Source: Pithys albifrons albifrons
Taxonomy: Eukaryota; Chordata; Aves; Passeriformes; Thamnophilidae
Length of the DNA stretch: 64,000 bases
Direction of reading: 5' to 3'
NCBI RefSeq assembly: GCF_047495875.1
Contig: NC_092463.1
Location: 1,621,057-1,685,056 of the forward strand
Below are positions 57,147-64,000 of the stretch, piece after piece. Every line of letters begins with the position of its first letter. Positions within the stretch are counted from its first letter, which is position 1. A program made the position numbers and the translations under genes. The notes beneath the pieces were generated by a model, which was not told the DNA's origin, did no database searches, and saw only the letters and a program-made list of their open reading frames with translations.

Positions 57147-58828
57147 AATTCTCTACTCATATTTTTCTTCTCTTGACCCATTCCCAGGATATCCAGGACT
57201 CACTAATACCTGAGTCATGGCCTGGCCTTTGGTCTGATTGCTGAGGACTCCTTGAGGCCCACAGAAAAAGAATAAAAAATATATAAATCATAAGCATTTC
57301 ATCATCATATTTATTTCCCACGTGCATATATGTAAATACCTTCATATACAGAGATCTAAGAAATATTGTGCCCTTCTTTTCCTTACATTTCCTTCCAAAT
57401 CCCTTATATTTTACTCACATTTTGGCCTAAGGAAAATAGAGATTCATCCAAACTTCCACTGAAAATAAAAACAAAAATCCCATTCACCACCCCATGACCA
57501 ACCAAGGAACTGAAAGTTGAAGCCCAGGGAGTTGTGAGTCCCTGCAGCAACCTGCCCTCAGTGGTTAAAAAAAAATCATAAAAACTATAAAATATTAATT
57601 AAATAAGGAGATTAACATATCTATTAACAACTGCAAATTCCAGGAAATACATGGCTGGCCATTTCCCACCTGGATCAAATCCCAAGACTAAAATTGGCTC
57701 AAGCTCAGGGTCCTCAACTGGACACACCTTCTCCCAGAGCCCAAATCCACAAATTCAGCTCTCATTATTAGCAGAGAAATTACTTTATGGTACATCCTAG
57801 AAAAAAAAAAAAAAGAAAATAAATTAAAAAATAAAACTCTGTAATAATAACCAGCTCTAAATTCTCTTTGCAATCCCCTCTCAGCTCAACAGGAATGAAG
57901 GGATTAAAGAACCCACTCAAGAAAGGAATGCAACAAAATGGTTTCAACCAAAAGGGATGGCCAAGGATTAAATATTCTCAATATTCTGCCCCCAGGAGTT
58001 GCCTTGTCCCTCTTTTCTTCAGGGGCAGAGTTGTGGATCACAACATTCCTCAAGGTCCTCCCAAATTCCCTGGAAATGCAGCTCATTGGAGCCCTCCTGG
58101 TGGCTTTGGAGCAACCAGGGAAGTTGGCCCAGATTAAAGCCACAGGTGGATAATTCTTCACCTCGTGGGATTATCCAGCTTCAAAAATAACCCATAAATT
58201 AAATAACCCCCCAAAAAGGAGGTGGGGATTTAAATCCAGGTCCTGCACGAGTAGGGGATGGGTGGGATGAAGTCATTTTACAGCACTGGCTGAATAAAAG
58301 TTTTGAGAAAGGGCTGGGCTGTTTTTCAAGCCTCCCTGACACTCCTTGTGGAGGAGAAATTACAGCAACGACCACCAGAAGCTGTTCATGATGCATTTGA
58401 CAGCGACTTAAACAGCAAATTAATATTTTCCCCCTTATAAAAAGGGTAACCTGCCACAGTCAGCCACTCTAAAGAACACTCAGGCATTCACTTCCTTCCA
58501 ACACAATATATATTTCACTTCTCCTACTTGAATAGTTAAGCCTCTCAATAGTAAAACTCCAGGAATTTATGGTTTATTTTAAAAGCCCATGTAAAATAAG
58601 GCAAGAGTGCAGAGCCACAAAGCTTTATTCAGCTGGCTAGAACTTTATTTCCCAGCTATTAAGGAGTCATCCATTACCCTCTGCATTATTCTAACATATA
58701 GATTTTTCACTAACCTGTTTGCAGAGTCACTCTGGGGCCCAGAGTTCAAGATGAATTCAAGCCATGAAAAAAGCAGACAGGAGGAACAGCTGAGAAAAGC
58801 CTCAAGATCATCCCTTCCAGGAGGAACA
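57147..58828. other. Unique AT-rich sequence, no gene seen
   Basis: Several frames of 60-89 codons at 57868-58190 overlap one another and show no known domain. A run near 57800. Confidence 0.4.
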
Positions 58829-58975
58829 ACCCATCCCTGGGAGTGTCCCAGGCCAGGTTGGACAGGGCTTGGAGCAACCTGGGCTGGTGGGAGGTGTAGA
58901 ATCTGTGGGTTGGAACAAAATGGTTTTTGTGGTCCCTTCAAACCCAAACTATTCTGTGATTCCAGGATTTTATGA
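58829..58975 (+). mobile_element. CR1 LINE 3' fragment
   Basis: Sense tail 'gggagtgtcccaggccagg' to 'attctgtgattccagg'. Confidence 0.82.
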
Positions 58976-59076
58976 TCAGGGAATGCTCCATGCCAGAGAA
59001 TTTGCCTAAAAACCCCATTTCCCAGCTGGTGGATGTGGAGCAGCTGGCACAGGGAGCACTGGGCTGGGTGTGTTGG

Positions 59077-60159
59077 TGTGCTGGTTAAAAGGGAAACCTG
59101 CAGGAGAAATGAACCCAACACAAAAGAGATTACAAGTCAGAGTTCCAATTTAATAACAGTATCACAATCAATGCAATGGCACAAAGAGAAATTGGGTTTA
59201 ACCCCCAAGCCCAGCAGTGTAACCCACCCCCTGGAGCACAAACACAGGGGGGTTTGGTGGCCCCTGTGCTGAGCCCCACGTGGTGCCCCCGAGGCCAAAG
59301 GCAAAGGAAGGGACAAAGCTGTTGGTGCAGATGATGGCACAGTCTGGGCCAGAGTGGGGGGCTCCTCCTGGCCAGGGGCTGCTCCTCCTCTGCATCCCAG
59401 GAGTGGTTCCAGAAGTCCCCAAACCCCAAGATTACTCTGGAGAAGAGGAGGCTCAGGGGGCACCTCCTCACTCCCCACAACCCCCTGACAGGAGGCTGGA
59501 GCCAGGGGGGGTTGGACTCTTCTCCCACACAAGCAGCAGCAGGACAAGAGGGCACAGGCTCAAGCTGTGCCAGGGCAGGCTTGGCTTGGCCATCAGGAAG
59601 GAATTGTTTGCAGAGAGGGTGCTCAGGCCTTGGAATGGGCTGCCCAGAGAGGGGGTGGATTCTCCATCCCTGCAGGTGTTGAAGCTGAGACTGGATGTGG
59701 CACTGAGTGCCCTGGGCTGGTGAGCACAGTGGGGTTGGAGCAAGGGCTGGGCTGGAGGAGCTCAGAGGGCTCTTCCAACCCACTTCATTCCATGATTCTG
59801 GCCCCTCAGATTTGGGTGGGAGCCCCCAGTGCCTCCCCCAGGGCAGGGAGTTCCACCCTGGGGGATCTGACTCTGGCAGTCAGGGGGGAGTTTGGACTCG
59901 TTGCTGGCCCATGGGCAGAGCTGAGCCCTCAGGTGGGTGTGGAGGTGCCAAGGAGTCCCTGCAGGGCAGTTCTCCCAGCTCCTCTGCCAGGCTTCTTTCC
60001 CAGCCAGCTCCCAGCCTGAGGGCTCAGCTGTGCCCTGGGCAGCTGCTGCCAATGGGCCATTGGGAACAGTTGCTGGGCAATGGCCCAGAGGGTTTGGAAT
60101 GCCCAGCTTTGGGCACACGCACACAGGGACAAACTGGGCCCACCTGCTCAGCTGGGACT
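59077..60159 (-). mobile_element. Solo LTR with embedded CR1, perfect target duplication
   Basis: Plus-strand start TGTGCTGGTTAAAAGG; the other end reads CAGCTGGGACT, the last base differing from the usual A. The flanking pentamers are gttgg on both sides, a perfect 5-bp duplication. It has the compact standard layout of the composite LTR. Confidence 0.85.
59437..59798 (+). mobile_element. CR1 3' fragment inside the LTR
   Basis: Same insert and borders as in the other composite LTRs, antisense to the LTR. Confidence 0.76.
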
Positions 60160-60847
60160 GTTGGATACCTGGCTGCTCACTGGGATGGTTTCATCCTTGG
60201 CAAAGTAACCTAAAATGAAGTGGAACCAGGGAGAAATGGTTCTTTGAAGGTGCCTTAGCAGCTTTCCCAATTTCCAACCCACCTTGGGGAGCAGGACCCG
60301 CAGAGGGCAGAACCAACACACAGAACAGCCCAGGCCCTTGGCACTTGCAAGGATTTCTCAGATCCAGCACCATTTATCAGTGTCAGCTTCTTAATCCTCG
60401 TGGCACAAACATGACCAGTTCATTACTGGGACTCTGGCGGGGCTGGGAATGTGCTGCTGGAAGGGGAGAGGCTGTGAGGACACCAGAACCCACCCACAGC
60501 TGCTCTCAGAGGGACCAACACTCCCTTTTCTCATAAATTAGGGAGCAGAGTCACTGGAGAACACAGGAAAGGAGGGAATTGGGAGGGGAGGGAGGTCACT
60601 CTCGTTTCTCAGGTTTTCATTTGCACCAGGAATATTTTTCTCAGCTTTTTGGTTAATTGAAAGTTCCATCCACTGGTGGGTGTTTTCCACCTGCTCTGTC
60701 AGACACCCCCCCCCCCTCCCCAGCTCTCATTAAAAGCTTTTCTCCAGGTTTGACAGCATTAAAAGCCCCCATCTCTCAGGAATGAGGCCACATATGCTGC
60801 TGTTCCAGTGGTTCCTGCCATAAATTAGCCTGTCCAGAGGAGCTGGA
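60160..60847. other. Unique sequence, no gene seen
   Basis: C run near 60707. No gene or repeat recognised. Confidence 0.4.
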
Positions 60848-60975
60848 AGTGTCCCAGGCCAGACTGGAGCAACCTGGGCTGGTGGGAGGTGTCCTTGCCC
60901 ATGACAGGGGTGGCACTGGGTGGGCTTTGAGGTCCTTTTCAACCCAATCCATTCTGGCATTCAATGATTCTATGA
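60848..60975 (+). mobile_element. CR1 LINE 3' fragment
   Basis: Sense tail 'gtgtcccaggccagactgg' to 'attcaatgattctatg'. Confidence 0.83.
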
Positions 60976-61842
60976 ATTCCCAGCTTTCACTAATTTACAC
61001 CATCCCAGTGTTTTCTGAACTCTCTCAGGTATGAAGGACCATGTAGCCAAAAAATTCCACCATTCCAGAGCTCAGACCTTCCTCCTGGCAGGACACAAAG
61101 GGGAACAAGCTCTGGGGCTCCCTACTCACAGCTGAAAACATAAAACCCACATGAGAACAGAGCTATAATTGTATTAACAGAGCTATAAAGGGCCACTCTG
61201 GAGCTTTAATTACTGCACCAGGAGTCAGACCAGCTTTAATCTGAGTTTAAGTGCCTATAAATTGATACATCTCTTGGTGAACACACCAAGTGAGTGACCA
61301 CCCAAACACAGCCCTGAGCTTATGGGTGTCTTATGGTTTGGTTCATCAGGAGCAAAGAGAGTAAATCATATTGTACAAGGTGAGTATTCATCACATTAAA
61401 TTCAGTAATAAAGAAAGAACTCAATAATATTCTCACAGGCTGCCTTTCAATTGACTAGTTAATGGATTATTAGATTTTTTTTTTATGGGCAGTGGAGGCT
61501 CTGCCAAAATCCTGTGGATTGACAGAGCTGTACAAGATGAGTGATTGGAGCCAGTTAAACCCTCCAATAAAACCCCAGTAAAACCTCCAAACACACAAGC
61601 CTGTGAGTAACATGCAATTAAACCTCTTAGCACAAAAAAAAGCCCCACTGTGTCATCTGGAAACTGCCAGACATTTCCAGGAGTTAAAGGCACCCCTCAG
61701 CTGCTGGACATTAAAGGGGCTGATGGGCAACAGTAATTACTTGGGCAAATGTGGCTGCAAGGGTGTGACTGGCACAGGGTGACACCTGGTGCCTGCAGGA
61801 GGTGCCCCCACAATGCCAGGCTGTCAGAGTCAAAAGGACAAC
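60976..61842. other. Unique sequence, no gene seen
   Basis: 61195-61265 has several TTTAAT words ('gagctttaattactgc'). No gene recognised. Confidence 0.4.
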
Positions 61843-62924
61843 GATCCCAGTCCAGCAGGTGGGCCCAGTTTGTCCCTGTGTGGGTGTGCCCAAAGCTGGG
61901 CATTCCAAACCCTCTGGGCCATTGCCCACCAACTGTTCCCAATGGCCCATTGGCAGCAGCTGCCCAGGGCACAGCTGAGCCCTCAGGCTGGGAGCTGGCT
62001 GGGAAAGAAGCCTGGCAGAGGAGCTGGGAGAACTGCCCTGCAGGGACTCCTTGGCACCTCCACACCCACCTGAGGGCTCAGCTCTGCCCATGGGCCAGCA
62101 ACGAGTCCAAACTCCCCCCTGACTGCCAGAGTCAGATCCCCCAGGGTGGAACTCCCTGCCCTGGGGGAGGCACTGGGGGCTCCCACCCAAACCTGAGGGG
62201 ACAGAATCATGGAATGAAGTGGGTTGGAAGAGCCCTCTGAGCTCCTCCAGCCCAGCCCTTGCTCCAACCCCACTGTGCTCACCAGCCCAGGGCACTCAGT
62301 GCCACATCCAGTCTCAGCTCCAACACCTGCAGGGATGGAGAATCCACCCCCTCTCTGGGCAGCCCATTCCAAGGCCTGAGCACCCTCTCTGCACACAATT
62401 CCTTCCTGATGGCCAAGCCAAGCCTGCCCTGGCACAGCTTGAGCCTGTGCCCTCTTGTCCTGCTGCTGCTTGTGTGGGAGAAGAGCCCAACCCCCCCGGC
62501 TCCAGCCTCCTGTCAGGGGGTTGTGGGGAGTGAGGAGGTGCCCCCTGAGCCTCCTCTTCTCCAGAGTAATCTTGGGCTTTGGGGACTTCTGGAACCACTG
62601 GTTGGATCCAGAGGAGGAGCAGCCCCTGGCCAGGAGGAGCCCCCCACTCTGGCCCAGACTGTGCCATCATCTGCACCAACAGCTTTGTCCCTTCCTTTTC
62701 CTTTGGCCTCGGGGGCACCACGTGGGGCTCAGCACAGGGGCCACCAAACTTCCCTGTGTTTGTGCCCCAGGGGGTGGGTTACACTGCTGGGCTTGGGGGT
62801 TGAACCCAATTTCTCTTTGTGCCGTTGCATTAATTGGAATATTGGTATTAAATTGGAACTTTGCCTTATAATCTCTTTTGTGTTGGGTTTATTTCTCCTG
62901 CAGGTTCACCTTTAAACCAGCACA
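61843..62924 (+). mobile_element. Solo LTR with embedded CR1
   Basis: 5' end eroded (gatcccag where others have tgtcccag), 3' end AAACCAGCACA. Flanks acaac/attac agree at 3 of 5 only. Otherwise collinear with 787-1869. Confidence 0.78.
62203..62564 (-). mobile_element. CR1 3' fragment inside the LTR
   Basis: Same insert and borders as at 1148-1509. Confidence 0.75.
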
Positions 62925-63477
62925 ATTACCCATCCCAATCTGGGGGTAAAAACTGGGATGGTTTATTGAACACACAACACAAATTTTAAAGGTCTCAGGG
63001 CCAGGATATGTTAATAAGGAGGATGGATTATGGTAACTTATGTTAACTAGGGCATTATACAACTTCTGAGCTCGTTGCACAATTATTCAATATTTTTTAT
63101 AACAGGAATTTACGTGGAGGGAAGAAAACAACAGGTTTCATCATTAATTGATAACATTCATCTTAAAATCCATCTGTGTCTTGGAGCCAGAGACAGCCAA
63201 TCAGCATGGCTGAATATCAGCAGGCCTTGCTGTCCTTAGTGATGGGACTTTGTCTCAGCCTCTGCTGGGGGCTGAATTTCATTCCCTACACCAGGCACAT
63301 CCCACAGAACCTCCCTCAGCTCCAGCAGCCTCCAAGGCAAACCCAGAACAAACCCACAACCATTCTCATCCCTTTTCCACCTGGTTTGATCCCATATTTT
63401 CACATCCCAGTGCTCAGATGTCCACACACAGCTCAGGAGGGATACACTTGAGTGTGGCTTCCATGTAATACAGAACC
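62925..63477. other. Unique sequence, no gene seen
   Basis: No repeat or gene recognised. Confidence 0.4.
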
Positions 63478-64000
63478 CCAGAATGGTTTGGGGTGGAAAG
63501 GATTTAAAGATCATCTCATTCCACCCCTGCCATGGGCAGAGACACCTCCCACCAGTCCAGGGTGCTCCAACCTGGCCTGGGACACTCCCAGGGATGGGGC
63601 AGCCACAGCTTCTCTGGGCACCTGTGCCAGGGCCTGCCCACCCTCCCAGGCACCAGTTCCTTCCCAGTATCACACCCAGCCCTGCCCTTTGGCACTGGGA
63701 AGCCATTTCTTGTGCCTGTCCCTCCATCCCTTGTCCCCAGTCCCTCTCCAGCTCTCCTGGAGCCCCTTTAGGCACTGGAAAGGGCTCTCAGGTCTTCCTG
63801 GAGCCTTCTCTTCTCCAGGTGACCCCTCCAGCTCTCCCAGCCTGACTCCAGAGCAGAGGGATCCAGCCCTGGAGCATCTCCATGATTGGTTTGGAAGAGA
63901 CCTCAAAGCCCCCCCAGTGCCACCCCTGCCATGGGCAGGGACACCTCCCACCAGCCCAGGCTGCTCCAAGCCCTGTCCAACCTGGCCTGGGACACTCCCA
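63478..64000 (-). mobile_element. Tandem CR1 3' ends, running off the window
   Basis: One full unit from 'cccagaatggtttggggtgg' to 63884, then the junction 'gagcatctccatgattgg' and the start of a second unit, as in the 12871 and 48008 arrays. Confidence 0.86.

Noticed and set aside
59077..62924. Provirus bounded by the LTRs at 59077 and 61843
   Set aside because: The two LTRs face opposite ways and the DNA between has no gag, pol or env similarity; each is a solo LTR.

Overview
The window reads as a repeat-saturated, gene-poor stretch of a bird nuclear genome. The main evidence is at least 25 separate CR1 LINE loci, most with the CR1-type 3' end (octamer tail related to ATTCTATG) and four with recognisable reverse-transcriptase sequence. 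There are also bird-type endogenous-retrovirus LTRs (TGTCC...ACA ends, 5-bp target duplications), no L1 or Alu-like elements, and many GC-rich minisatellites. A songbird or other neoavian is likely, but that is inference. I found no intact cellular protein-coding gene, tRNA or rRNA. All long open frames fall in minisatellites or in CR1 (sense or antisense).

Layout. 1-6.3 kb: CR1 tails, a solo LTR with an embedded CR1 (787-1869), a CR1 dimer (2.97-3.64 kb) followed by a repeated segment of unknown family (3641-3950), and a CR1 with a decayed RT domain (4.76-5.95 kb). 7.0-8.5 kb: 27-bp minisatellite. 9.0-14 kb: CR1s, an (AAAAT)n tract and a tandem CR1 3'-end array. 15.8-17.6 kb: 54-bp minisatellite with higher-order repeats. 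18.5-22.7 kb: two CR1s, an AT microsatellite and a polypurine minisatellite. 23.2-25.3 kb: a phased 21-bp repeat, then an LTR with an internally triplicated body. 26.1-33 kb: CR1s, with a CpG-bearing unique island at 31.4-32.1 kb. 33.9-36.8 kb: 90-bp minisatellite. 39.1-47.2 kb: LTR, CR1 with decayed RT, LTR, and a CR1 carrying a 40-bp VNTR. 48-53.9 kb: two CR1 3'-end arrays and the inverted partner of the 3641-3950 segment. 55.2-64 kb: three more LTRs and CR1 tails.

The most interesting content is in how the repeats are built. One LTR family carries an antisense CR1 fragment at the same internal site in six copies. CR1 3' ends are joined head-to-tail with the same junction at four scattered loci. 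One CR1 subfamily has a near-perfect palindrome in its 3' region. Over half of the window (my rough sum of the intervals listed) is recognisable repeat. Between the repeats lie AT-rich unique islands dense in TAAT/ATTA motifs, which resemble conserved non-coding regulatory elements of a developmental gene desert; this needs an alignment to confirm.
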